The position numbers and the translations under genes are program-made. This document shows, one piece after another, positions 1 through 11,371 of a stretch of 64,000 bases of DNA. The notes under the pieces are model-generated. The model saw nothing but the letters and a program-made list of their open reading frames with translations, was not told the origin of the DNA and did no database searches. Positions within the stretch are counted from its first letter, which is position 1. Each line of letters begins with the position of its first letter. Origin of the DNA: Flammeovirgaceae bacterium UBA976 (GTDB lineage Bacteria; Bacteroidota; Bacteroidia; Cytophagales; Cyclobacteriaceae); assembly GCA_002292365.1 (NCBI GenBank), contig DBBU01000049.1:1-64000 (forward strand), given 5' to 3'.

Positions 1-789
1 AATCTAGGAGGTGGCGTCATTGGAGATATGGGTGGTTTTGTTGCCGCAACCTTCAAAAGAGGTATTTCCTTTATCAATATACCCACGACATTGCTCTCTC
101 AAGTTGATGCGAGTATTGGTGGAAAGTTAGGTGTAGACTTCAATGAATTCAAAAATCACATTGGTGTATTTAAAGATCCTGATGCCATCATCATATGTGA
201 TGATTTTTTGAGTACCCTACCTCATCGGCAACTCAAATCGGGCTTCGCAGAAATAATCAAACATGGCCTTATCTACGATCCAACATACTGGCAAGATATC
301 CAAATGACCCTCATTTCAGGAATTAAAGATTGGCAATATTTCATCGAAAAATCCGTACTAGTCAAAGCGGATGTTGTCAAAAAAGATCCCTACGAGTCAG
401 GGTTAAGAAAAATTTTAAACTTTGGACACACGATTGGACACAGCATTGAATCCTGGTATTTAGATACAGAAAAAGACCTATTACATGGAGAAGCCATAGC
501 AGCCGGTATGATCATGGAGGCTAAATTAGCTCTCGACTTGGGTTTAATAGAAAAAGAATATTTTAAGCAAGTAGTAAGTTATATTGATCAACTTTTTGAT
601 CGTGTGATGGTATTCCCCCCTTTTTATAAAATCAAAATATTATTGGGACAAGACAAGAAAAATCAAGGATCCACTGTTATGTTTTCTCTAATCAATGGAC
701 CCGGAAGTTGCTTATTTGATATCGAGGTAAGTGATGCACAAATTGCGGACGCCATTAATTTTTATTTAGATTCAGGAAGTAATCCATAA
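1..789 (+). CDS. aroB: 3-dehydroquinate synthase AroB (5' partial)
   Basis: Second step of the shikimate pathway: NAD- and metal-dependent conversion of DAHP to 3-dehydroquinate in the cytoplasm. The frame is open from the first base, so roughly the first 95-100 residues lie upstream of the window. Visible family motifs are the glycine-rich NAD-binding stretch GGGVIGDMGG at the very start, PTTLLSQVDASIGGK, and the metal-binding regions NFGHTIGHSIE and HGEAIAAGM, which supply the conserved histidines. The next gene is aroA, 52 bases on and on the same strand, so two shikimate-pathway steps are probably co-expressed. The identification is firm; only the N-terminus is missing. Confidence 0.97.
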   Translation, partial: NLGGGVIGDMGGFVAATFKRGISFINIPTTLLSQVDASIGGKLGVDFNEFKNHIGVFKDPDAIIICDDFLSTLPHRQLKSGFAEIIKHGLIYDPTYWQDIQMTLISGIKDWQYFIEKSVLVKADVVKKDPYESGLRKILNFGHTIGHSIESWYLDTEKDLLHGEAIAAGMIMEAKLALDLGLIEKEYFKQVVSYIDQLFDRVMVFPPFYKIKILLGQDKKNQGSTVMFSLINGPGSCLFDIEVSDAQIADAINFYLDSGSNP

Positions 790-841
790 ATTGCCGTTCC
801 TACAGATTACACTTTTTATTTATTCTAGACCCAAATAAATC

Positions 842-2065
842 ATGAATTATCAACTTGATCGATATCATCAGCCATTAAATGGAGATATCACCTTGTCATC
901 ATCCAAAAGTGAAAGCAACCGCGCATTGATTATGAATGCCCTTTCTGGTAACCAATTGCAATTGAAAAATTTATCAGATGCTCGTGATACCCAAACCATG
1001 CAACGTTTACTCTCCAAAAAACAACCTGTCTGGGATGTGATTGATGCCGGCACTACGATGCGATTCTGTACGGCTTACCTTGCTATTTCGGGCTCAGGAG
1101 AGATCATTACTGGATCTGATCGCATGAAAGAACGGCCTATTAAACCCCTAGTAGATGCCTTGCGCAGACTGGGTGCAAAAATTGACTATTTGGCACAAGA
1201 GGGATTTCCTCCGTTACGTATTAGTGCCCAAAAAAATAAGCCTCAAGCTGATAAAATAAGTATCCCAGGCAATATCAGCAGTCAATATATCAGTGCGCTA
1301 CTAATGATTGGTCCCACGCTGGCTGATGGCATTTCAATTGAACTAACTGGTGAGATTTTTTCGCGCCCCTATATAGAGATGACCTTGGCGCTTATGCATC
1401 ATTTTGGTATTAATAGCACCTGGAAAGATCAGACCATACATATAAAACCGCAGCCATATAAAGCCCAATCTTACACTATTGAAAGTGATTGGTCGGGCGC
1501 CAGTTACTGGTACAGTATGGTTGCCTTAAATCAAGAAAGCAGTATTTCGCTTCGAGGTCTTCGATCCAATAGCTTTCAAGGAGATCAAAACATCGTTCAT
1601 ATCATGTCCAAGATCGGCGTTAAAACTGAATTTAAATCCGATAGGGTTCAACTAACTTCCATCCCAGTTACTGAAATAAATCAAAATATTGATTTTAAAA
1701 ACTGTCCTGATTTAGCTCAAACGGTCATGGTAGTGGCGGCTATCAAGGGAATTAAATTAACCATGACAGGTCTCGAAAGTCTCAAAATAAAGGAAACCGA
1801 TCGTCTGATGGCCATGAAAAAGGAATTACTTAAAATTGGGTGCCTTTTGAATGAAGAAAATGGAATCTGGAGGCTAAAATCGGGTACTGTTCCAGAGCAC
1901 CTCAAAACCATAGAAACCTATGACGATCACAGAATGGCCATGGCCTTTGCTCCCGTATGCATGATTAAAGCCACTACCATTCGAGATATAGAAGTAGTGA
2001 AAAAATCTTATCCTGATTTTTGGACACATTTAAAATCTGTAGGGATTAACTTTAGTGAATGCTAA
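842..2065 (+). CDS. aroA: 3-phosphoshikimate 1-carboxyvinyltransferase (EPSP synthase)
   Basis: Transfers the enolpyruvyl group of PEP to shikimate-3-phosphate. The 407-residue protein is slightly shorter than the usual ~430. Family signatures are visible: SSSKSESNRALI near residue 20, GTTMRF in the first domain, SRPYIEMTLALM, and in the C-terminal domain IKETDRL and YDDHRMAMAF. These carry the Lys, Arg, Asp and Glu residues that bind both substrates. Several positions differ from the E. coli type, as is common in Bacteroidota enzymes. It follows aroB and precedes a phosphatase by 12 bases, so a three-gene transcript is likely. Confidence 0.97.
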   Translation: MNYQLDRYHQPLNGDITLSSSKSESNRALIMNALSGNQLQLKNLSDARDTQTMQRLLSKKQPVWDVIDAGTTMRFCTAYLAISGSGEIITGSDRMKERPIKPLVDALRRLGAKIDYLAQEGFPPLRISAQKNKPQADKISIPGNISSQYISALLMIGPTLADGISIELTGEIFSRPYIEMTLALMHHFGINSTWKDQTIHIKPQPYKAQSYTIESDWSGASYWYSMVALNQESSISLRGLRSNSFQGDQNIVHIMSKIGVKTEFKSDRVQLTSIPVTEINQNIDFKNCPDLAQTVMVVAAIKGIKLTMTGLESLKIKETDRLMAMKKELLKIGCLLNEENGIWRLKSGTVPEHLKTIETYDDHRMAMAFAPVCMIKATTIRDIEVVKKSYPDFWTHLKSVGINFSEC

Positions 2066-2077
2066 AAATATCTAATT

Positions 2078-2656
2078 ATGAGTTTAAAATACTTTTTTAA
2101 AATATTACTCTTCTCAGGATTTTTTTCCATTTTTAATTCTTGTCAGCTTGCCCAAGAAAAATCAACTTCTTTCATACTCATCAGACATGCTGAAAAAATA
2201 ATTTCATCGAGTGATAATCCCGATTTATCCTCCAAAGGCCGGCAACGTGCGGCGAAATTAGTTGATCTATTTGAAGCAGTCAGCATTGATGCTATTTATG
2301 CTACGCCTTACTTAAGAACCATTAATACTGCCGAACCTTTAGCAAAAGCTAAGCATTTAGAGGTATTAAATTATCAAGCAAATGATCTTCAGGACTTTGC
2401 TGCAAAGTTGTTAGAAAATCATCAAGGAGAAACCATCGTGGTCATTGGACATTCCAATACAACTCCTCAATTGACAAATGCTTTGGCTGGTACTAAATAT
2501 TCTGATTTAGAAGAGACAGAATATGATTGGCTCTATTTTGTTGAGGTTAACACTCTCCGTTCTGCTAAAGTTAAAAAATTAAAGATTCGCCTCTCACAAA
2601 ACTTGAAAAAAATTACTCAAGAGTATCACAATAAAAATAGACTTAGAGAAAATTAG
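2078..2656 (+). CDS. Lipoprotein histidine phosphatase family protein (SixA/PGM-like)
   Basis: A 192-residue histidine-phosphatase-superfamily protein. The N-terminus is a lipoprotein signal (Lys near residue 4, hydrophobic 8-19, lipobox ending at Cys22), so it is probably anchored in the envelope and faces the periplasm. Catalytic elements are visible: LIRHAEK (Arg36, His37, the phosphorylated His), Arg80 with the TAEPLA glutamate near 86, and IGHSNTT with the second His at about 125. The substrate cannot be read from sequence. It starts 12 bases after aroA and may be co-transcribed with it, but no shikimate role is implied. Confidence 0.85.
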   Translation: MSLKYFFKILLFSGFFSIFNSCQLAQEKSTSFILIRHAEKIISSSDNPDLSSKGRQRAAKLVDLFEAVSIDAIYATPYLRTINTAEPLAKAKHLEVLNYQANDLQDFAAKLLENHQGETIVVIGHSNTTPQLTNALAGTKYSDLEETEYDWLYFVEVNTLRSAKVKKLKIRLSQNLKKITQEYHNKNRLREN

Positions 2657-2748
2657 CTCAAATAAATAATTCATAATGATTAGTTTTCATATCAATTAGG
2701 CGAAAATAACTCAGATAATTTCGCTTTAAAAATCTATCTCTATGTAAG

Positions 2749-3513
2749 CTACAAAATATTTTTAATGCTGCCTCCATCCACTGCCAACGAAGTTCCAGTG
2801 ATGTAGCTCGCACGTTCACTAACAATAAAAGCGACAGCTGCCGCAAATTCATGGGGCTGACCAAAGCGTCCGAGGGGAATATTTTTGATACTATCCTTAA
2901 AGGAAGGATTGGCCTTCAGTAAATTTTGTAATCTTCCTGTTTCAGTAGATCCAGGCATAATATTATTAACCGTAATATGATGAGCACCGAGCTCATTGGA
3001 AAGGCTTTTGATTAATCCAGATACGGCCGCGCGTACACTGTTTGAAAGAATCAATCCATCAACGGGTTGCTTAACTGCCTGTGAGGTAATGGCCACAATT
3101 CTTCCCCATTTTTGTGCCTTCATTTGGGGTAAAAATCCCTTGATTAAGGCCACAGTACTGGCCAAAAGCAAATGATATGCGGCTTCCCAATCATCCAAGG
3201 AAAATTGATCAAAATTCCCTGAAGGTGGACCTCCTGAATTGGTAATCAAAATATCTACTGTTTTAAATTCATCTAGTGCCGCTTTGATCATCCGATTGCG
3301 ATCTACTTCATTGGATACATCCCCCGCCAAAGCCACTATCTTACCTTTTCCAAAATCAGCCAAGATCTGCGCTGCTTGTTCTAAATTTTTGGCATCTCTA
3401 CCTGAAATAATGACGTGGCATCCTTCCTGCAGCAGTTCCTTTGCGACTGCATAACCCAGCCCTTGACTTGATGCCGCTATAAAGGCTACTTTATTATTTA
3501 TTAATAAGTCCAT
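2749..3513 (-). CDS. SDR-family protein lacking the YxxxK catalytic pair
   Basis: Rossmann-fold short-chain dehydrogenase/reductase, 254 residues from the ATG at 3513. A longer reading from 3561 would overlap the upstream ttcA gene by about 40 bases, so the inner start is preferred. The cofactor loop reads ASSQGLG (14-20), a modified TGxxxGxG; NSGG is near 92 and the catalytic-type Ser is Ser144. Where YxxxK is expected the sequence is Ser157-Asn-Ser-Val-Arg161. This matches an atypical BKR-like SDR group that departs from the catalytic tetrad. The C-terminal half (PGSTETGRL, ITGTSLAVDGG) is ordinary SDR. It lies 7 bases after ttcA. Substrate unknown; annotation as an acyl-ACP reductase would be unsafe. 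Confidence 0.88.
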   Translation of the reverse strand: MDLLINNKVAFIAASSQGLGYAVAKELLQEGCHVIISGRDAKNLEQAAQILADFGKGKIVALAGDVSNEVDRNRMIKAALDEFKTVDILITNSGGPPSGNFDQFSLDDWEAAYHLLLASTVALIKGFLPQMKAQKWGRIVAITSQAVKQPVDGLILSNSVRAAVSGLIKSLSNELGAHHITVNNIMPGSTETGRLQNLLKANPSFKDSIKNIPLGRFGQPHEFAAAVAFIVSERASYITGTSLAVDGGSIKNIL

Positions 3514-3520
3514 AGTCCGC

Positions 3521-4276
3521 TTAGATTTTGGGGATTTCTGTCTCCCATAACTTTTGATCAAAAAGAAATTTTGGTTTGAGATTGTGCAGGGATCGAAATG
3601 CCGTCTCCTTTAATTTGGGATATTGCTGCTGCAACCGATTCAATAACTCTTTCATCTCAAGACGTTTTAAATGCTCCTGCGATCCACAAAGATTACAAGG
3701 TATAATGGGCCATCCCTGAGCTTGGACAAAGTCTACTATCCAATCTTCCTGAACCGAAAACAAAGGTCTGATTACCTGCAAATCCTCTGCTTGGACCTGA
3801 TAATGCGCAGGCATCGAGCCTAATTGACCAGAAAAAAACAGATTCATCATAAAAGTTTCCAATACATCCTCTCGATGGTGGCCTAAGGCTATTTTATTAC
3901 AGCCAAAATTTCTAGCTGAATCATACAAAATACCTCTCCTTAATCTACTGCAAAGTGAACAATAACTCTTTCCGGGTAGTGTCTTTTTGGCTACTACACG
4001 GTAAGTGTCTTGCTCAACGATCTCATAGGGTACGTACCATTCTTTAAAAAGTTTTGGTAGTACCTCTGTAGGAAATCCAGGCTGTTTTTGATCTACATTT
4101 ACTGCTAAAATCTCAAAATCTACAGGCGCTTTTTTTTGAAATTCTTTTAAAAAATGCAACATGCACAGGCTGTCTTTCCCTCCACTGATGGCAACTAAGA
4201 TCTTATCCCCAGCAGCAATCATCTCGAAATCATTGATCGATTGACCTATCGCATGATTAATTTTTTGATTTGACAA
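3521..4276 (-). CDS. ttcA: TtcA-type tRNA 2-thiocytidine synthase
   Basis: ATP-dependent tRNA thiolase; the characterised family makes 2-thiocytidine at position 32 of some tRNAs using an iron-sulfur cluster. The 251-residue protein has the PP-loop SGGKDS at 31-36, Cys106-x2-Cys109 followed by RRG, and Cys194-x2-Cys197, the cysteine pattern expected for cluster binding. The N-terminal INHAIGQSINDF stretch is also family-typical and forces the start to the TTG at 4276, since no upstream ATG exists. It lies 8 bases after the M42 peptidase gene and 7 before the SDR gene, so the group is probably one transcript. TilS is a related alternative but would lack these cysteines. Confidence 0.9.
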   Translation of the reverse strand: MSNQKINHAIGQSINDFEMIAAGDKILVAISGGKDSLCMLHFLKEFQKKAPVDFEILAVNVDQKQPGFPTEVLPKLFKEWYVPYEIVEQDTYRVVAKKTLPGKSYCSLCSRLRRGILYDSARNFGCNKIALGHHREDVLETFMMNLFFSGQLGSMPAHYQVQAEDLQVIRPLFSVQEDWIVDFVQAQGWPIIPCNLCGSQEHLKRLEMKELLNRLQQQYPKLKETAFRSLHNLKPKFLFDQKLWETEIPKI

Positions 4277-4284
4277 CTTGTTTT

Positions 4285-5355
4285 CTATTTTATGTACCTG
4301 AAATCTTGCGCTGATTCGATGTTTTTGATCGTTTCAAGAATTAAGTTGATAACATGTTCAACATCTGATTTTGCTACTGTCTCGACCGTAGTATGCATAT
4401 ATTTGAGCGGCAATGAAATCAATGCTGAAGCAACGCCTGCCCCAGAGTAGGCAAAGGCATCCGTGTCTGTACCTGTAAACCTTGAAGAGGCCAGTCTTTG
4501 AAAAGGAATCTCATTTTTTTCAGCTACCTCGACAATCAAATCTCTCAAATTTTGCTGGACAGCTGGTGCATAAGACAAAGTGGGGCCTTTACCTATCGCA
4601 ATGTCACCACTATTTTTTTTGTCATACATAGGTGCATTTGTATCATGAGTTACATCGGTTATGATAGCTACATCAGGCTTAATTCGTCTCGAAATCATTT
4701 CAGCTCCACGCAATCCAATCTCCTCTTGAACGGCATTAACGGCATACAAACCAAAAGGAAGTTTGATTTTCTGTTTTTTAATTCTTCTAAAGACCTCTGC
4801 GATCATAAAGCCACCTATTCTGTTATCTAAGGCCCTACCCGTGTAATATTTTTGTCCGAGTTCCATCAGCTCATCAGTGAAGGTTATAACGGTCCCGGGA
4901 TGAATTCCCATTTCCTCTACCTCAGCCTTACTATTGGCTCCCACGTCCACAAAAATATTTTTTAGGGTCGGTGAATCTTCTTTTTCCTTGCGCACATGAA
5001 TAGCAGGCCAACCAAATATTCCTTTCACTATCCCCTTTTTACGTGTATGCAGATTTACACGCATAGAGGGCGCAATCTGGTGATCAGATCCTCCATTACG
5101 GATAACGTATATGTATCCTTTATCGTCTATGTAATTTACAAACCAAGAAATTTCATCGGCATGAGCCTCAATGACTACTTTGTAAGGTGCCTCTGGATTT
5201 ATCACACCTACTACGGTTCCATAGGTATCAGAAATGTAATCATCTATGTAAGGCCTCATATAATCAAGCCATATTCTTTGTCCCCCTTCTTCAAAACCTG
5301 TAGGTGATGGGTTATTGAGATAGTTATATAAAAAGTCTTTGCTTTTTTGATCCAT
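4285..5355 (-). CDS. M42 family metallopeptidase (glutamyl aminopeptidase-like)
   Basis: Cytoplasmic dinuclear metallo-aminopeptidase of the tetrahedral TET/M42 type, trimming N-terminal residues from peptides; some members were once misnamed endoglucanases. All expected metal and catalytic residues are visible in 356 residues: His65 and Asp67 in EAHADE, Asp177 in ALDNRIGG, Glu211-Glu212 in QEEIGLRG, Asp234 in TDVTHD, and His321 near the C-terminus (KYMHTTVE). ATG start at 5355, 14 bases after the SDR gene upstream. Peptide specificity cannot be inferred. Confidence 0.95.
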   Translation of the reverse strand: MDQKSKDFLYNYLNNPSPTGFEEGGQRIWLDYMRPYIDDYISDTYGTVVGVINPEAPYKVVIEAHADEISWFVNYIDDKGYIYVIRNGGSDHQIAPSMRVNLHTRKKGIVKGIFGWPAIHVRKEKEDSPTLKNIFVDVGANSKAEVEEMGIHPGTVITFTDELMELGQKYYTGRALDNRIGGFMIAEVFRRIKKQKIKLPFGLYAVNAVQEEIGLRGAEMISRRIKPDVAIITDVTHDTNAPMYDKKNSGDIAIGKGPTLSYAPAVQQNLRDLIVEVAEKNEIPFQRLASSRFTGTDTDAFAYSGAGVASALISLPLKYMHTTVETVAKSDVEHVINLILETIKNIESAQDFRYIK

Positions 5356-5369
5356 AATATTTGTTTTTT

Positions 5370-6074
5370 TTAAATCGATTTTGTCAGACCACCATCAATC
5401 ACAAAATCTTGTCCTGTGATATAAGCCGCCTTATCTGATACTAAAAAAGAAGCCAATTCGGCTACCTCTTTAGGAGTCCCTTGCCGCAACATGGGAATTT
5501 GATTAATGGTTTGTTCATCTGCCGGATATGAATTGATAAATCCGGGCAAAATATTGTTCATTCTTACATTAGCATGACCCAATTCTGAAGCAAATAATTT
5601 ACAATAACTGGATACTGCAGCTCTTATAACGGATGAAATAGGAAAGGTTAAAGAAGGCTCTTTGGCTCCAAATGTGGATATGTTGACAAAAGCGCCTCCT
5701 TTTTGCTTAGCCATAATGGGGCCAATGGATTTGGCCAGTCTGATTACATTCATCAATAATAAATTCATCCCTTTTTCCCAGTCTGAATCTGTCAGCGACA
5801 ATATAGACCCTTTACTTGCATGACCCGTATTACATACCACCGCATCAATCCGCCCATACTTTTCGTAAGTAAAATCAACTAATCTAGCAATATCATTCTC
5901 ATCTTCAATGGATCCCTGTAGTGGCCTGGCATTGAGTTGATCGCAAAGGGCAAACAAACTATCTGACCGAGACATCAAAACTAGCTTATATCCCTCAGAT
6001 GCGAGTTGAGTCGCACAAGCAGCACCAATTCCTTTACTGGCCGCTGTAATAATGGCTACTTTTTGTTTTTTCAA
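5370..6074 (-). CDS. Second SDR-family protein lacking the YxxxK pair
   Basis: Short-chain dehydrogenase/reductase fold. There is no ATG near the N-terminus. The TTG at 6074 gives a natural start (KKQKVAIITAASKG) and lies just downstream of a TAATTTTG motif at 6096-6103; a TTG at 6098 would overlap that motif, so 6074 is preferred (234 residues). Cofactor loop AASKGIG, CNTG motif and Ser of NIST are present. The YxxxK position reads Ser-Ser-Val-Ile-Arg (about residues 147-151 from this start), as in the SDR gene at 2749-3513. The C-terminal ITGQDFVIDGG is normal. It is first in a four-gene minus-strand run with M42 peptidase, ttcA and the other SDR. Substrate unknown. Confidence 0.85.
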   Translation of the reverse strand: MKKQKVAIITAASKGIGAACATQLASEGYKLVLMSRSDSLFALCDQLNARPLQGSIEDENDIARLVDFTYEKYGRIDAVVCNTGHASKGSILSLTDSDWEKGMNLLLMNVIRLAKSIGPIMAKQKGGAFVNISTFGAKEPSLTFPISSVIRAAVSSYCKLFASELGHANVRMNNILPGFINSYPADEQTINQIPMLRQGTPKEVAELASFLVSDKAAYITGQDFVIDGGLTKSI

Positions 6075-6095
6075 TAGTTTTAATTTTGAATATTG

Positions 6096-6103
6096 CAAAA
6101 TTA
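6096..6103 (-). promoter_or_regulatory. Probable -7 element before the second SDR gene
   Basis: On the minus strand the sequence reads TAATTTTG, an exact match to the Bacteroidota -7 consensus TAnnTTTG. A start site about 6 bases downstream would leave a short leader before the TTG start at 6074. No good TTTG -33 element is seen at the usual 19-21 base spacing, so confidence is limited. Confidence 0.4.
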
Positions 6104-8593
<2,490 letters not shown>

Positions 8594-8660
8594 ATAAACT
8601 TCTGATTTAATGATAGAGGTATTTCCTGTCTGAGTAATTACAATTCTGAAGTCAAAGAAA

Positions 8661-8785
8661 GCGAGTGGCATGTGCAAGACTGGACACTTCACCTATCTGG
8701 CACAGCGGCCAGAGCCGATGGGATTTTTCCATTGATAACAATATTACTGTCAGAGAACGACCGTAAAAAATTATGAGTTTGATTT
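8661..8785 (+). mobile_element. Possible decayed IS66-type transposase scrap
   Basis: Between the GH97 and DUF1080 genes a ~120-base stretch encodes, with frameshifts, fragments DW..L (8679 on), DG (near 8718) and IDNNITVRERP (8731-8763), then KNYEF in another frame. The order resembles the C-terminal DGxxxIDNNxxERxxRP...GRKNxxF signature of IS66 TnpC. The match is short, out of frame and lacks several residues, and no terminal repeats are visible. It may be coincidence. Confidence 0.25.
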
Positions 8786-8812
8786 AGAGTGATAAGTGAA
8801 CAAAAAAATACA

Positions 8813-9577
8813 GTGAAAAACATAAATAAATGCTTAATGCTGAGTGCTCTAGTGATTTGCACCTTCTCATCATGTAAAGAAACACCTTATAGTGAATGGA
8901 TTCACCTTTTTGATGGAACTAGCACAGAAGGTTGGAGAGCTTACAATGGAGATGATTTACCTCCAGGATGGGCAATAAAGGACAGCATCTTAACCTTTCA
9001 TACCGAACAAATCTTAGAAGAAGACTATGATTATAAGGGGAGCAGAGATATTATTTACGGTGTCGAAGAATTCGAAAAGTTTGAATTATATGTAGAATGG
9101 AAAATTCCTAAGGGAGGGAATAGCGGTATTTTTTATCATATAAAAGAAGGCTATGAAGGGCCTCACATGATTGCTCCTGAATACCAGTTGATAGACGATC
9201 AGAACTATGCAACAATTCATGATCTTAAGGCTTATAATGAAAGTTTTGGAGCCTTAGAACCAGAAAAATTACAAGATTGGCAGTCGACGGCAGCCGATTA
9301 TGCCATGCATACACCGGATACTGCCGAAAAAGTATTGAATCCCGCTGGGCAATGGAATTCTACAAAAATTGTATTTAGTACTGAAAAAGTAGAGCACTGG
9401 CTCAATGGTAAAAAGGTCCTCTCTTTTGTTCCTTGGTCAGAAGACTGGTACAAAAAAAGAGACTCAGGTAAATGGAAAAATGCACCTGACTATGGTAAGT
9501 TCAAAACAGGCTATATAGGATTTCAAGATCACGGTAGTGATCTCTGGTTCCGAAATATTAAAATTAAGAAGTTGTAG
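8813..9577 (+). CDS. DUF1080 lipoprotein (3-keto-disaccharide hydrolase domain)
   Basis: Concanavalin-type jelly-roll protein of the DUF1080 family; characterised members cleave 3-keto-glycosides. There is no ATG. GTG at 8813 gives a textbook lipoprotein signal (Lys-Asn-Ile-Asn-Lys, hydrophobic core, lipobox ending in FSSC), whereas a GTG 24 bases earlier (8789) adds polar residues before it. Domain motifs seen: WIHLFDGTSTEGW at the start, GNSGIFYH in the middle (NSGIFY is a hallmark), APEYQLIDD, HWLNGKKV, GYIGFQDHGS and WFRNIKI at the C-terminus. Full length for the family. Its neighbours, an exported GH97 and a Tat-type oxidoreductase, suggest envelope-located glycoside breakdown; the substrate is unknown. 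Confidence 0.92.
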   Translation: MKNINKCLMLSALVICTFSSCKETPYSEWIHLFDGTSTEGWRAYNGDDLPPGWAIKDSILTFHTEQILEEDYDYKGSRDIIYGVEEFEKFELYVEWKIPKGGNSGIFYHIKEGYEGPHMIAPEYQLIDDQNYATIHDLKAYNESFGALEPEKLQDWQSTAADYAMHTPDTAEKVLNPAGQWNSTKIVFSTEKVEHWLNGKKVLSFVPWSEDWYKKRDSGKWKNAPDYGKFKTGYIGFQDHGSDLWFRNIKIKKL

Positions 9578-9681
9578 GTATAGACAAAAGGTTATCTAAA
9601 AAGAGTTCTTTATGGAGCATTTTTAATCTAATAAAATAGGTATATCAAATATTTAAATGGGTTAACTAAAATCATTCAATA

Positions 9682-11118
9682 ATGAAAAGAAGAGACTTTA
9701 TAAAAAATACGTCGGCATTATCAGCAATAGCAATTCTTCCTTCTTTTTCGAATTGTAAATTTGAAAAAAAAGGGCGTCTAAAAACGGCGCATATTGGCGT
9801 AGGCGGAATGGGAGGTGAAGATTTAAGAGATATTTCATCTCATGCTTTAGTAGATGTTACCGCTTTATGCGATGTTGATGCTAACAATTTAGCTGCGGCT
9901 AAAAAATTGCATCCAAACGCAAAAACATATTCTGATTATAGAAAGATGTTAGATAAGATTGGTGATTCTATTGATGCGGTGATTGTTTCTACACCAGACC
10001 ACACACATGCACCAGCCTCTTTGAAGGCTATGAATATGGGGAAGTCTGTTTATTGTCAAAAACCATTAACCCATCATGTATCAGAAGCCAGAGCGATGCG
10101 GAAATTGGCAGAAGAGAAAAATTTGATTACTCAAATGGGTATACAGGTGCATTCCTTTTATGATTATAAATTAGCCACTTTGTTGATTCAATCAGGAATT
10201 ATTGGTAAGGTAAATACAGTAAGGGCATGGTCACCTAAAAACTGGGGGTATGACGGAAACGCACCCTTAGGAAATGATCCGGTTCCTGAAACACTAGATT
10301 GGAACCTTTGGTTGGGGACATCTGCAGAAAGACCATACAAAAAGGATATCTACCATCCTGGAAACTGGAGAAAACTAGTAGATTTTGGATGCGGCACTTT
10401 AGGGGATATGGGTGTCCATATTTTTGATACGCCATACAACGCCCTGGAATTAGATGTACCTAGGACTATTACAAATAAATGTCGGAAACCAAATGGATTT
10501 GGATATCCTGAAACTAACATCGTGACTTATGAATTTCCAGGAACAAAATATACAACCAATGACTTCAAGTGGGTTTGGTATGATGGTAAGAGAGCTCCTG
10601 AAGACCATCAAGATTTAATATTGCCTGGCTCAGAGAATAAATTACCAAGTAAGATAAAATCAAATAATAAGGAAGCCACTTTAAAAGATAAAATATCGCT
10701 TGAAACAAAATTAACAGACGAAAGTAGTTTACCCGAACAGGGTGCTATGTTTATTGGTGAAAAAGGCCGCTTACTTTTACCTCACTTCATGCAATTACCA
10801 AAGAAAATTGTAGACGGAAAGTATGTTGATATTTCTAAAGAGATTTCTGCTATTGAAAAAGCAAACAATATGGGAAAACCTATTCGCGACTATAGCTCTG
10901 AAGGGCCGAAACATTACCACCAGTTCGTGGATGCATGCTTAGGAAATGACACTTGTAGCGCACCATTCTCATACGCTGCACGTCTTACCGAAACAATTTT
11001 GTTAGGTACGATTGCAGGGAGATTTCCAGGCCAGACGTTGAATTGGAATAGCGAAAAAGGCATGTTCTCTGAAAACGCTGCAAATAAGTACTTGGTTGGC
11101 AAGTACCGAAAATTCTGA
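9682..11118 (+). CDS. Tat-exported Gfo/Idh/MocA family oxidoreductase
   Basis: NAD(P)-dependent oxidoreductase, 478 residues. It starts with KRRDFIKNTSALSAIA, a twin-arginine signal, followed by a Cys near residue 26 (SNCKF) that could serve as a lipobox, so it is predicted to act outside the cytoplasm with a tightly bound cofactor. Rossmann motif IGVGGMGG near 37-44, VSTPDHTHAPAS and the CQKPLTHHVSEA motif (variant of the family EKP) follow; the C-terminal half is the alpha/beta substrate domain. Relatives in Bacteroides oxidise glycosides to 3-keto forms that DUF1080 proteins then cleave, which fits the gene next door. Sugar specificity is unknown. Confidence 0.92.
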   Translation: MKRRDFIKNTSALSAIAILPSFSNCKFEKKGRLKTAHIGVGGMGGEDLRDISSHALVDVTALCDVDANNLAAAKKLHPNAKTYSDYRKMLDKIGDSIDAVIVSTPDHTHAPASLKAMNMGKSVYCQKPLTHHVSEARAMRKLAEEKNLITQMGIQVHSFYDYKLATLLIQSGIIGKVNTVRAWSPKNWGYDGNAPLGNDPVPETLDWNLWLGTSAERPYKKDIYHPGNWRKLVDFGCGTLGDMGVHIFDTPYNALELDVPRTITNKCRKPNGFGYPETNIVTYEFPGTKYTTNDFKWVWYDGKRAPEDHQDLILPGSENKLPSKIKSNNKEATLKDKISLETKLTDESSLPEQGAMFIGEKGRLLLPHFMQLPKKIVDGKYVDISKEISAIEKANNMGKPIRDYSSEGPKHYHQFVDACLGNDTCSAPFSYAARLTETILLGTIAGRFPGQTLNWNSEKGMFSENAANKYLVGKYRKF

Positions 11119-11144
11119 TCAAAGCAATAAAATTAAAAAACTTC

Positions 11145-11175
11145 ACCGCCGTTTTGTGTCCTCACAAACGGCGGT
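11145..11175 (+). terminator. Hairpin terminator after the oxidoreductase gene
   Basis: Stem ACCGCCGTTT-GTG / CAC-AAACGGCGGT with one bulged T and a TCCT loop, 27 bases after the stop codon. The downstream tract is only moderately T-rich, so it may end transcription incompletely. It closes the GH97-DUF1080-oxidoreductase group. Confidence 0.7.
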
Positions 11176-11371
11176 TGAAATTAAAAATATGATGATATTT
11201 GAATGTTTACTGATGATCTTTTAAGATGAAATCAAGAAGAAAAGGATTCATTTTTTGAACAATTATATTGCTTTCCTATGTCTCCAAGATCGCAATTCTT
11301 ATTTCTTTTCTAACTGAGATTCTACATTAAAAATAATCTCATCTGTAATGAATTGGATGTCTTTACTATAA

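Noticed and set aside
2658-2748. Possible gene fragment between the histidine phosphatase and the SDR gene
   Set aside because: Only a short convergent intergenic gap; no motif or start codon supports a gene.
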